DNA from: JAGTVG01 sp963820995
GTDB taxonomy: Bacteria; Bacteroidota; Bacteroidia; Cytophagales; Cyclobacteriaceae
DNA: 64,000 nucleotides
Direction: 5' to 3'
Assembly (NCBI GenBank): GCA_963820995.1
Contig: CAWGCL010000001.1
Span: forward strand, 124,001-188,000
Every line of letters begins with the position of its first letter. Within the stretch, counting starts at the first letter, position 1. Positions 28,060 through 38,235 of this stretch are shown one piece after another. Under the pieces are notes generated by a model that did not search any database, was not told the DNA's origin, and saw only the letters and a list, made by a program, of their open reading frames with translations. Both the position numbers and the translations under genes were made by a program.

Positions 28060-29027
28060 GGTAGTACGGTTTATTTATATTTTGAAATCAACTAAAATCA
28101 AGCAAGAAGATTTATCAATCTATTATAGTGCTTATAAAATTAAATTATATAAAAATATCCTCAATTTTCAATTGATTCTCAGCATTTTTTTTGGATCTGA
28201 TTAAAAGGTGTATTTGTAACGCTTATTTCTGGTAAATTTTTAGCAAAAATGGTTTGAATTTAGATTTTCTAGCTGATTTATGCACATATCCTCAGATACC
28301 AATGGCACATATTAGAATAGTACAAAATGTGGAAAAAATACAATATTAAGAAGAGTTTGACTTTGAATAAACTTTACTGTTATTTAAGATGAGAAAGTAA
28401 ATAATGGTTAAAAAAATATGCCTATTTCATTGTGTTTATAATCCTCATCAATTGCCACCTATCTTACCCTGCACAAGGGCTCAAGCACTAAGCCATCACC
28501 CGGATAATCAGCCTGGAACGACTGGATGATTTTTCAGGATAAGTCAAATCAAGTATGAAGTCTCGTTCCGGAATCTGGGCCACCTGTCTGGCTCCTTCTT
28601 GGATTTCATCTTTCGAAATAGCAAAGACCAGAAGAAATTTAAGCTAATCATTTGATATATCTGTTCTCAATTTACCAAATGAGTCCATGGCTTCTATTCG
28701 ATAACAGAATTCTTTCAATATGTTCATATGAAATAACAGGGCCCTTTAGTTCAATTTTTTAAACACAGGATCTATTATTGAGGTGATTTTACTTTTAATT
28801 AATTGAGAAATGAAATTCAAGTTGACAAAGAAATTAAAAATCTGGAAACACAGTTATATTGAATCCATGAAGTGCACAGATTTATACTGCTCTGAATAAA
28901 TAAACAGAATTCAGTCCCCTTTACATTTAAAGGTCATAAAGGGTATCAAGGTGAATCAATCTTAAGAGCCCTAATAATGGCTTCAAGTTTTTTGATCAGT
29001 ATTCCAGCCCGGGCTTACTTTCGTCTA
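28060..29027. other. Long gene desert with possible decayed coding traces
   Basis: This 968-bp AT-rich region has no intact gene. Its left half is strongly AT-rich. The part from about 28480 to 28745 contains protein-like minus-strand fragments, listed separately. I found no RNA gene, IS end or repeat. Confidence 0.4.
28485..28745 (-). pseudogene. Decayed gene fragments
   Basis: On the minus strand, short protein-like runs occur in adjacent frames: KGPVISYEHIERILLSNRSHG (two runs), then FGKLRTDISND, then LKFLLVFAISKDEIQEGARQ and VAQIPERDFILDLTYP to a stop near 28487. They are separated by stops and shifts. The 'FA-S-x-EEI-EG-x-LA' pattern weakly recalls the end of MocR/class I aminotransferases, but this is not enough for a family call. 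It reads as an old pseudogene. Confidence 0.25.
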
Positions 29028-30962
29028 TCATTTTCTTCCATGCAATCCTTTTACGAAAGAATTGTCATCATAATTTCCCCTTACTTCTTCAAAGTCTGCA
29101 TCTTTTATGGATTCATCACCTCCTAAGCCAAATCCGATTTTACTGTTGGCATCAAACTCCTTCTTAGCATCAGCCAGGATCATATTATTTAGCCGAATAC
29201 TGTTTTCCTTCCACCTGGAAATAATAGTCATTAAATCTTCGGCCTTTAACTGCTCACTGCTTATATCGAACCTCTCCTTTAATACCTTCCGGGTATATTC
29301 CCAGGTATATGAATTGTAATTGTCATACAGGTCCTTTAGGGCACCTTCCACTTTGTGCACATCCGGGTCCTTCATCGATTTAATATTTGATATTAATTCT
29401 GACAATTGACCACCAGGAACGACCAGCCCGGCCATATCAACCCAGTCCTGATCAGTAAGTGTTATTTCACCTGAAAGAAGCAACTGAATTGCTTCTATAG
29501 AAATGGATCCCTTAATCTTTTCAAGCTGATATGATGATTTGGTCACCCAGGAAAATATGCAAGGCCATTTCATAGAATTTTCTGCAGGATTTCAGCATCA
29601 GTCTTTTAATCCTTACTCCATTATAAGTTGCGACTTCACGTTCTTTCGGGGTCTTTTCATAAAGATCGGTAAGTATATCTATCCCATTAAGTACCTTACT
29701 TATTATAAATGGATTTAATAAGTCAAAATGAATCAGGTCAAGCTTCGTATTACCCTTTTCTCCGGTCACGATTTGGCCATTTGGTACTGTCCCGCCTGGT
29801 ACCAACTGTTATCAAATTCATAGCCGGCGTCAGAAATGTTTTTTCGTTCTCTACTGTTAAATATGAAAATGGCAGGTCCGTAGTATCGAAATTACCCCCA
29901 TGTTTCCCCATAACAACACTATAAGGGCCTACCTGGCATGGCCACAACATATATGAAAAGGATCCGGTTTTTGATCCTCTTTCTACTATTCCCTGGTGCA
30001 AAGGGCCTAGTTTATACATATGATTACTCTGGTTGGTTCCGCTACCGGCGTTAAAAAAGGAAAACATACCGGCAATCATTAAAGTGGACTTATGATGAGT
30101 TACGGTATAAGGCCCGCCAAAAACACTTACAGCTTCCCCATGGAATCCTTCTGAATTGGCAAAGAATAGTAGAATTCTCAGCAGAAAACTGCTTCCCGAT
30201 CTTAACTCCCTGCCCGATAAAGGTATTATCAATTAGAGCTCCTGAATCGACGGATGAACCTGACTGTATTATAAAATCTTTAGCTATTACACCTGCACCA
30301 ACCTTCGTTATGGTTCCGCTTTCCCCTATCACAGATCCATTTTGAAGCAATTGAGCTCCCTTTATGCTTACCTCCGGGCCAATCAAAACATTAGTTATGG
30401 TATTGCAATTACTAATTCTTGATCCGCTAAAGACCCTGCCCATAGAAGATCTTTTCTTTTCAACATATTTTTCAATAGATTTCTTCAGGATCTCAATAAG
30501 ATCCTTTTCATGACGGTAAACAACCATCAGATAGGCCATCTGGGAAGAAAGTTTATCGTACAATGGCAATTCACGGCCCCCTCCTTCATTCAGAACATCG
30601 ATCTCCGTCCCATTTCCAAAAGTTGCCTCACCTTCTACAGTCAATTCATCGACATTTTCAATTATTACACCTGACTCGACATAATAATTCTTCAGATGTT
30701 TTACATTTCTGATCAGAACATTGTCCTCAAGGGTAGAATTATCTATTATAGAACTATATAATCCAGCATTATTTTGATGTTCTCCGGGATTATCTACCGG
30801 GCCATTTAAATTACCCAATTTACATTTGCCCATAAATACTACCTGATAAATATTCTTCGTGTTAAAAGGAGCCTGAACCTCAATACTTGACCAGTCATCA
30901 GCGATACAAGCTTGTTTTTCGAGATTTGATATTTCTTCTTTGGTTAACTTTCGATATTCCAT
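29028..30962 (-). pseudogene. DUF4954 (left-handed beta-helix, GlmU-like) protein, three frameshifts
   Basis: Four frames make one protein of about 645 residues. The N-terminal frame (30962 to about 30170) has hexapeptide-repeat turns such as ISNCNTITNVLIGPEVSIKGAQLL. It passes to a second frame (FANSEGFHGEAVSVFGGPYTVTHHK). That shifts near 29790 into the third (TKLDLIHFDLLNPF), which shifts near 29555 into the last (TKSSYQLEKIKGSISIEAIQLL). DUF4954 proteins are conserved in Bacteroidota and resemble sugar-nucleotide acyltransferase/uridyltransferase folds, but their activity is unproved. The gene starts 16 bp after the acyl-CoA synthetase locus on the same strand, so the two are likely co-transcribed. 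Confidence 0.7.
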
Positions 30963-30978
30963 AGTAAAAAACTAAGTG

Positions 30979-33113
30979 TTAAAACATGATTTTCGCATCT
31001 ACAACAGCACACCCCTGCCCGTCTTCATATACAATGATCGGGTTAACATCCAGTTCTTGTATCTCCGGGAAGTCTACCGCTAACTGTGACAGCCGGTAAA
31101 TACAATCCACCAGGCTATTTGTATCGGCAGGTTTTCTACCCCTGGCACCGGAAAGCAATTTATATCCCTTGATACTTTCAATCATCTGTCTTGCTCCAGT
31201 CTCGCCCAAAGGAGCTACCCTGAATTTTACATCTTTAAATATTTCTACGAAAATGCCGCCCAAGTCCAAACATGATCACAGGCCCAAAGGCAGGATCCCT
31301 TTTGATACCCAGGATCACTTCCTCTCCTTTCTGAGCCATTTGCTGTAACCCATATCCCCCGAATATCTGCTTCAGGAGCTTTTTCCTTAACATTATCAAG
31401 AATTTCCTGATATTTAATACGCACAGCCTCTTCATTACCCACATCGAGCATCACCCCACCTGTATCAAATTTATGGATGATATCATCTGACATGATCTTC
31501 ATAGCAACCGGAAATCCGATCTTTTTGGCTATATCTGATGCTTCCTTAGCAGATTTGGCCAGGTTCCCTTTGAGTACCGGTAATCCATAGGCACCAAGAA
31601 TGATCTCAGCTTCATCTTCTTCCAGTATTTTTCGGCCGGATTGAAGTGCTCTTTCCAATACCTTTCCCGCTGATTTTTTATCTACATCTTCAACTTGAAC
31701 TGGTTTAAAAGTGTGCCCCTTGATTTTATGATGGAACCGATAATCACTTTCGAAAGCTTTGCACATCGATTCAGGCAGAATATAGTGCGGGATCTTATTT
31801 CTGAGTAAAATATCGATCCCCGAAGCGACATCAGCTTCTCCCATAAAGGAGGTATAGATCGGTTTATCCGTTTCCTTGGATACTTTCACGATTTCCTCTG
31901 CAATCTCATCGATATTTGTCATGGATTGTGGTGTAAGGATCACGAATATCCCATCTACAGAATCATCATTCGAAACAGCTGTCAATGCTGCATTATACCT
32001 GTCGGCACGTGCATCGCCGATAACATCTACAGGGTTTTTGATATTCGCTGTCGATGGCAAATGCCGTTTTAGCAATTTGGTAGTCTCCTCGGAAAACCTG
32101 GATATTTCCAGTCCTTCTTTCACTGCTGCATCAGTGGTTAGAACACCAGGCCCACCGGCGTTGGTAATTATTGCAACACGGTTTGACCGGGGTGGTGGTT
32201 GATAGGCAAAGGCCATAGCCTTATTGAACATTTCCTCTATATTGTCGCATCTTAGTATTCCTGCCTGCTCAAAGGCAGCATCACAGATCTCATCACTACC
32301 AGCTAATGATCCGGTATGTGAGGCGGCAGCTGATGCGCCTTCAGATGTACGTCCGGATTTAATGATCAGATATAGGCTTGCCACTCTTAGCGATCACCTC
32401 CCGGGCTGCATCCATAAGGGCTTTCCCATCACTCACCTCTTCCAGATACATTAGGATTACTTTAGTCTGTTCATCATTCATTAGATATAACATCAGATCA
32501 ATTTCACTGATGTCGGCTTTGTTTCCGAAACTGATGAATTTAGAAAAACCGATGTGCTTGGCCCTTGCATAATCTAAACTGCTGTACATAATGCACCACT
32601 TTGTGAAAGGAATCCTATATTTCCCGGATCCGGCATTTGCCTGGCAAAGGATGCATCAAGATTGACATTTGGATCGGTATTGATCACACCAAGACAGTTG
32701 GGGCCGATAAAAGAGATGTCATACTTTTCAGCTATCTGTTTTATCTGCTCTTCCCGCTCGATGCCTCGTTCACCAATCTCCCTGTAACCTGCAGAGATAA
32801 TGATTACCGATTTAATCCCCTTTTGTCCGCATTGCTCCAATGCCATATGTGCAACGGCACTGGGGAATACGATTATGGCCAGGTCAACCGGATCTTCAAT
32901 ATCGATGACATATTTGTATGCCTTAACACTTGCAATATGCTTTTCCCTGGGGCTGACGGGATAAACTGCCCCGTTGAAATCCGATTTCAGGATATTTTCA
33001 ACAATATCATAGGGTACAGTTCCTTTAAGCTTGGTAGCGCCAACAATAGCCACGGATTCCGGGTTGAAAATCTTTTTCAGATTTTCCTGATGTAATTCAA
33101 ATCTGGATGTCAT
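30979..33113 (-). pseudogene. NDP-forming acetyl/acyl-CoA synthetase (alpha-beta fusion), four frameshifts
   Basis: About 711 residues if repaired. The order is CoA-binding domain (33113 on; FNPESVAIVGATK, ISAGYREIGERG), ligase domain with the catalytic-His segment ASHTGSLAGSD (near 32300), then ATP-grasp (QSGRKILEEDEAEIILGAYG, FPVAMKIMSDDIIHK) and the end QELDVNPIIVYEDG. Shifts occur near 32580, 32375, 31350 and 31255; in each case the motif text continues in a neighbouring frame. The enzyme makes an acyl-CoA and NDP plus Pi reversibly from acid, CoA and NTP. The acyl carrier protein gene ends 48 bp upstream of it. Confidence 0.75.
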
Positions 33114-33161
33114 AGAAAATGATGTTAATTTGGAAAGAAATAAAAAATGAAGAAATACTTA

Positions 33162-33401
33162 CTATAAATATCCCTCAATAAATTCAACCGCTCCATCGAT
33201 GGATTGGATCTCCAACGCCTTGTCCTGGTCCAATTCAACATCAAATTCTTCTTCAAATCCTGCAACCAGCTCTAGGCTTTGCATAGAATCTGCACCCAGG
33301 TCAAAAATAAAATTAGCATCATCATTAATGGCACTTTCATCCATCTTTAATACGCGGGATACAACTTGTTTTACTCGTGTTTGTACTTCTTGCTTTTCCA
33401 T
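33162..33401 (-). CDS. Acyl carrier protein
   Basis: A 79-residue protein if started at the ATG at 33401. The longer frame uses a TTG three codons earlier. The four-helix ACP signature DLGADSMQSLELV contains the phosphopantetheine serine (residue 39 from the ATG). The Asp-Ser-Met version replaces the usual Asp-Ser-Leu. It is small, acidic and cytoplasmic. It is not next to fab genes. It heads a unit with an acyl-CoA synthetase and a DUF4954 protein, so it may serve a specialised acyl transfer instead of bulk fatty acid synthesis. Confidence 0.85.
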   Translation of the reverse strand: MEKQEVQTRVKQVVSRVLKMDESAINDDANFIFDLGADSMQSLELVAGFEEEFDVELDQDKALEIQSIDGAVEFIEGYL

Positions 33402-33679
33402 TAAAATCAATTTTACGTGATAGGTCTAAAAAATTGAGATAATTTTCGATTTATTAGTCAGAAAAACAAGCAGAAGTATAAAAAACTTATTTCCGAAAGC
33501 TTTAAAAAGACAAAATAATGAGTTATTATTAATTATTCGATAAAAGATAAATTGAGAAACAGAATTTAATTCCTGATTCTTAATATAATTAGGTAACAAT
33601 ACTTTTTATATCTCTTTGGCTCAGTGGATATTTATTCATACATCTGATATGTTTGAGAAATGAAAATGGTTAAGAATAG

Positions 33680-33709
33680 AAAAAAGTGCGAATCTTCTGA
33701 CCCGCACTT
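33680..33709 (-). terminator. Rho-independent terminator after the TonB receptor gene
   Basis: Read on the minus strand, AAGTGCG (33709-33703) pairs with CGCACTT (33690-33684), 7 bp, and is followed by a T-run. It lies about 90 nt beyond the receptor stop codon at 33799, as expected for its transcript. Confidence 0.7.
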
Positions 33710-33798
33710 ATAGGATTCCGGGAAGTAATGATCAGTTCATCCAATAATCATCGATCAATTACTATCCAGGATTTGGAAAAAATAAAGCCTTGAACTTT

Positions 33799-36259
33799 TT
33801 AATAAATATGAGCTTTTATCCCAACCCGGAAACTTAATGGCATTCCTGGCCTTAATCCTGCCGGGCGTCGGGATACAGCATATGTGTTATTGAAAACATT
33901 ATAAATACTTCCCTGAAGGGTAAGAAATTTATTTAACTTAACATTTGTTGATATATCAGCCACGTAATAGGCAGGGACCATTTCAGGATCTGTAAATGTT
34001 CCCTGTCCAGCGATTGTCCTCATATCACTGACAAACTTAGAACTGTAGTTGATATTGAATTTCCTATGTTCAAAACTCACATTAAACGCGAACTGATGTT
34101 TTGGGATATAGGGTATTTCATCTCCGGTTTTAACATTTCCCCAGGGATCGAATTCACTTTCGAAATCACTTTGGAAAGTAGCATGGGTATAGGTATAAAC
34201 AAAAGAAATTGGCAAGGTGTAAGTCGAATTTCCTTTTCCCAGAGGATTGTATACCATTTCATGTTCAAGTCCGTAAATTATCGATTCCCCGCCATTAAAC
34301 TGGTTGACCGGATCCGGAACCTCCACTTGATGCCATGTCAGATCCTATGAGGTTCTGATAATCATTATAATAAAATACAGATTGAAACGAAAAAATGGGC
34401 GAATGGTAACGTACACCAGCTTCATAATTTACACTGATCTCTGGCTCAGTATCCTCTTTCAAGCCAGGTGGTGAAAATCCCTTGTGGATACCCAGGAATG
34501 ATGAGAGGTTTCCTGATATTGAATAATCGATTCCAATACCAGGTATAAATATGTCAATCATATGATCAGTATAAGAAACATCGTCCCCGGAACGTTCGGG
34601 GTCACTTTTACCAAAGTTTTCCCTTTCGTACCTGATGTTTTCATAACGAAGACCTGGTATAACCGTCAATTTTCGGTATTCGAATTTATATTGGATAAAT
34701 GATGCTATGGCTTTTGCATCAAGTATATAATTACTCTCTGTACCGGGTATTCCTGCATCCGTCAACATCATTGTCCCTTCCTGCATTTTGTACTTATCTA
34801 CCCATTGATACCTGTCCATCTGGTCGCGATGAAGGCGTATTCCCAGTTCGATTTCATTGTTTACGTTTACACCTGGAAATGTTAGTCCGATGATAGACTC
34901 AATGCCCTCGAGAAAGTAAGACCGGTTATTAGCTTTCACGGATAAGGCATCATCAACGGCCGATGTAGATCCCCTTATAATATTCATTTCATTACTGAAG
35001 GTTCCAGGATTATTCAGGATCGATGTAATGCTTTTTTCCCCCGTTGAATCATTCGCTTTTACTTTATCAAGTTTATACCAGTTTCTTTCAAAATTACTGT
35101 GATATAATGTAGTTGTTATATCTAGAAATTTGGCAGGTTGAACAGCATACCTGATATGCCATTGGTTTTGCTCGTTGATCATATTGTCCATTTGTGAACC
35201 GGCATATCTTCTATACGGGGTATCCTCAAAATCCTCATCTGTAAGGCCAAGGTAAGTCTCATTAGAATTCTCCTTAGCCAATCCGATTTTGAAGGATAAG
35301 GATTGATATACTTTAGCATCAGGATTGGAGTTCACGCGGAACTTGGCCAGATAATCCTGTGTGTTAAATCCAGTATTTCCACCATTATCCAGGTCCTTAA
35401 ATCCATCGCTGTTGGCCAGAAAGGATTCAACCATAAATCCAACATTCTTAAACGAGGCACCTGCATTGGCATGGACATTATAAAATCCATGGGAACCTCC
35501 AAAGAGGTTTATATTGGCGTCAAACTCATTGGGAATCGGCGTGGAATTAAAATTGATCGCCCCACCAGTCGTGTAGGGACCATATTTAATTTGGCTGGAT
35601 CCTTTGCGTATTTCCACACCTGACATACGGCCTGATGTTGGAAAATAATAAGCTGCCGGGGCAGCGTAAGGAGCCGGCGCAACAAGTATTCCATCTTCCA
35701 TCAAAGTGATCTTAGAACTTCTTTCGACCCCTGTTCCCCTCATCCCGATATTAGGTCTCAGGCCAAATCCATCTTCTTCCTGAATGATCATCCCTGGTAC
35801 ATTTCTCAATACCCTGTTGATGTCGGTATTGTTGAATTTATTCAGTTCCAAGGGAGATAAATAATGTGCAGAACCAACTACATCCTTAATGCCGGATGTA
35901 CCAGCGACAAGTGACACTCGGTTTACCACAACCCCATCAAGGACTTTAATAGATTCAGTAAGTGGCACTTCTATATTGCTGGTCTTGCCGGGTTCAATTA
36001 GAACCTCTTGCCTAATAGACTCATAGCCAATAACACTTACCTTTAACACTACTTTCCCGGTTTCCAGATTCTCGATTGAAAAATTGCCGGCCCCATCACT
36101 GAAAGTCCCTGTGTTCATTCCCTCTATAACTACATTGGCTCCTGGTAATCCTGTATTTGAACCTTTATCGTAGATCTTTCCTTCCAGGCTTCCATCTTCA
36201 GCACAAACCTTTTTTCCGAACAGAAATAACGAAATCACAAAGCATAAAAAGTTTCTCAT
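33799..36259 (-). pseudogene. FecA-like TonB-dependent receptor, single frameshift near the C-terminus
   Basis: The frame from 36259 gives a signal peptide (cut near VCA-ED), a carboxypeptidase D regulatory-like domain (about 23-105, GLPGANVVIEGM), a plug domain (about 115-240, NNTDINRVLRNVPG, MRGTGVERSSKITLMEDG) and most of the barrel. It stops near 34300 after SSGGSGSG. The next frame continues with QFNGGESIIYGLEHE and ends in a proper C-terminal strand (PLSFRVGIKAHIY). FecA-like family members import ferric citrate or similar chelates with TonB energy. Repaired length is about 820 residues. A metal-regulator-like palindrome lies just upstream of the start. Confidence 0.8.
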
Positions 36260-36308
36260 TGTAGATATCTTTAAAAAGTAATAGTAATTATCAGTGCAAT
36301 ATTAATTT

Positions 36309-36331
36309 TTATTTAGACTTAGTCCAAATAA
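36309..36331. promoter_or_regulatory. 23-bp near-perfect palindrome, candidate metalloregulator operator
   Basis: TTATTTAGACT (36309-36319) and AGTCCAAATAA (36321-36331) are inverted copies with one mismatch around a single central T. It sits 50 bp upstream of the FecA-like receptor start codon. DtxR/Fur-type operators have this size and symmetry, so iron-dependent repression of the receptor is plausible. A second inverted repeat, ACATGAT/ATCATGT, follows at 36336-36353. Confidence 0.5.
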
Positions 36332-36577
36332 AAATACATGATTTATATCATGTTTTAAAATGGTTTAACAGGGAATTGTTAAGGGCAATAATGGCATAAA
36401 ATTGATTGTGACAGTACCTCGGTTATTTAGAGGGCAGGCCAATAGATTAATCGCTCTCTGAACGATGGGCAGATTATATCTAAAGGAATAATATGATAAA
36501 CAAACAAAATATGGAAACCTGCGCGAATTCGAGCTTAAACCCTTATCCCATTAGTTAATCCAATTAATAAAAAACGA

Positions 36578-36609
36578 AAGGAACAGGGGGAGGACATTCC
36601 CTGTTCCTT
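36578..36609 (-). terminator. Rho-independent terminator of the dcw operon
   Basis: AAGGAACAGGG and CCCTGTTCCTT form a perfect 11-bp stem with a 10-nt loop. On the minus strand it is followed by TCGTTTTTT. It lies about 85 nt beyond the ftsZ stop codon at 36695. Confidence 0.85.
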
Positions 36610-36694
36610 ATTAAAAAATACTGAATTATGAAAAAAACCTACATTATAAAAGCACTCATTAACATTATATTAATGAAATTATAAATCATTAACG

Positions 36695-38218
36695 CTAATC
36701 TACATTGTCATGTAGAAACTTATTATTGCCCAGGATCTGGTTGTCATCATTCAGATTATACCTGGACACTTCATGTTCTGATGAGTGGGGCACATCCTGA
36801 AGTTTCACCTTCTTTCTTAAATAAGCCGGCATGTCCCATTTTTCTTTGTACTCATCTTCTGAAACATTATAATTCTTAACCTTCTTTAATTTTTCTGACC
36901 GTTCTTTGGCCTGCTGAAGCAAAAACTCTCTCTTTTCATCCAGTTCTTCACTTTCTGTGACCATATTATTATCTATTCCCTGTGCAGCCTGATTAACCGG
37001 TGAGTTTATATCTGCAAGCTCCTCCTTTTGAGGATCAGCCTCCTCTTCTATCGGTCGCCGTTCCGGAGATTCAAAAGCATAACCCCGCTCCATTGTTAGA
37101 TTTTCTTTTTTTGGAGGCACTACTGGCATTTCATTTTGTTCAGATTTAAGCAATTCCTCATCGAAGATTTTTATCTGCTTGCTAGATTCCAGGTCAATAA
37201 TCCTTTTCCGTTCCTCATAGGAAATATCATCTGCTGGCATATCAATCCCTGTAGCGATAACAGTTACGTTTATTGCGTCACCCAGGTTTGGATCCACACC
37301 ATGCCCGAATATCACCTCTGCCTCATCACCAGCTCTTTCCTGTATGTAGTCCGTGATTTCTGAAAGCTCGTCCATTTGCAATTCAGCTTCTTCTCCGGAA
37401 GTGATGGATAATAATATCTTTTTAGCACCAAGGATATCTGTATTATTCAATAATGGTGAAGAGATGGCTACTTCTGCAGCTTTTAGTGCCCTTTGTTCGC
37501 CTGAAATTGTTGATGATCCCATAACAGCGGCGCCAGAATCTTTCATTACTGTTTTAACATCCTCAAAGTCAACATTTACATATCCTGATACCGTTATTAT
37601 CTCCGCTATTCCTTTTGCTGCGGTGGTCAATACATTATCGGCTTCAGCAAATGCCTTTGTTACCGGCAAATTACCATATATTTCCCTTAATTTATCATTG
37701 ACAATTACAAGAACCGTATCACAGTTTTCCTTCAGCTCCGTTATTCCGGATTCTGCGATAAATGATTTCTTCTTGCCTTCGAATTTAAAGGGTTGAGTTA
37801 CTATCCCGACAGTCAGGATATCCAGGTCTTTTGCAACACGTGCTATTATTGGAGCAGCTCCGGTACCAGTACCACCACCCATTCCAGCTGTTATAAATAC
37901 CATTTTTGTGTTCTCGCTTAGCAGGTTCCTGATTTCTTCCTTATTTTCTAGCGCTGCATCCTTGCCAACTTCAGGATTAGCACCTGCTCCCAAACCTTCT
38001 GTTAATGTGGTTCCTATTTGCAGTTTACTTGGTACCGGGCTGCTCTGTAGAGCCTGTAAGTCGGTATTGCAAATAACAAACTCGACTCCTTTTATTCCCT
38101 GATTGTACATATGATTGACAGCGTTGCTGCCACCTCCACCTACACCAATAACTTTTATTATGGACTTATGGTGGGCCGGAATGTCAAATTCAAATGAATT
38201 CATAGTATTGTCCTCCAT
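36695..38218 (-). CDS. ftsZ: Cell division protein FtsZ
   Basis: The 507-residue tubulin-like GTPase forms the cytokinetic Z-ring. The GTP-binding signature GGGTGTG is at 114-120 and the T7 catalytic loop N215-V-D217-F-E-D220 is present. After the globular core (about 1-330) a linker of about 130 residues leads to DMPAYLRKK at 462-470, which matches the conserved C-terminal peptide that binds FtsA. A further 37 residues (SRYNLNDDN, then NKFLHDNVD) follow, the tail typical of Bacteroidota FtsZ. A second ATG (MNSFEF) lies five codons in. It is the last gene of the dcw operon, 17 bp after ftsA. Confidence 0.97.
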   Translation of the reverse strand: MEDNTMNSFEFDIPAHHKSIIKVIGVGGGGSNAVNHMYNQGIKGVEFVICNTDLQALQSSPVPSKLQIGTTLTEGLGAGANPEVGKDAALENKEEIRNLLSENTKMVFITAGMGGGTGTGAAPIIARVAKDLDILTVGIVTQPFKFEGKKKSFIAESGITELKENCDTVLVIVNDKLREIYGNLPVTKAFAEADNVLTTAAKGIAEIITVSGYVNVDFEDVKTVMKDSGAAVMGSSTISGEQRALKAAEVAISSPLLNNTDILGAKKILLSITSGEEAELQMDELSEITDYIQERAGDEAEVIFGHGVDPNLGDAINVTVIATGIDMPADDISYEERKRIIDLESSKQIKIFDEELLKSEQNEMPVVPPKKENLTMERGYAFESPERRPIEEEADPQKEELADINSPVNQAAQGIDNNMVTESEELDEKREFLLQQAKERSEKLKKVKNYNVSEDEYKEKWDMPAYLRKKVKLQDVPHSSEHEVSRYNLNDDNQILGNNKFLHDNVD

Positions 38219-38235
38219 TTAGTTTCTAGTTTTAA

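Noticed and set aside
35303..35623. Plus-strand frame of 106 residues inside the TonB receptor
   Set aside because: Antisense shadow of the plug and early barrel; it has no motif of its own. The same reasoning removes the other frames opposite well-supported genes.
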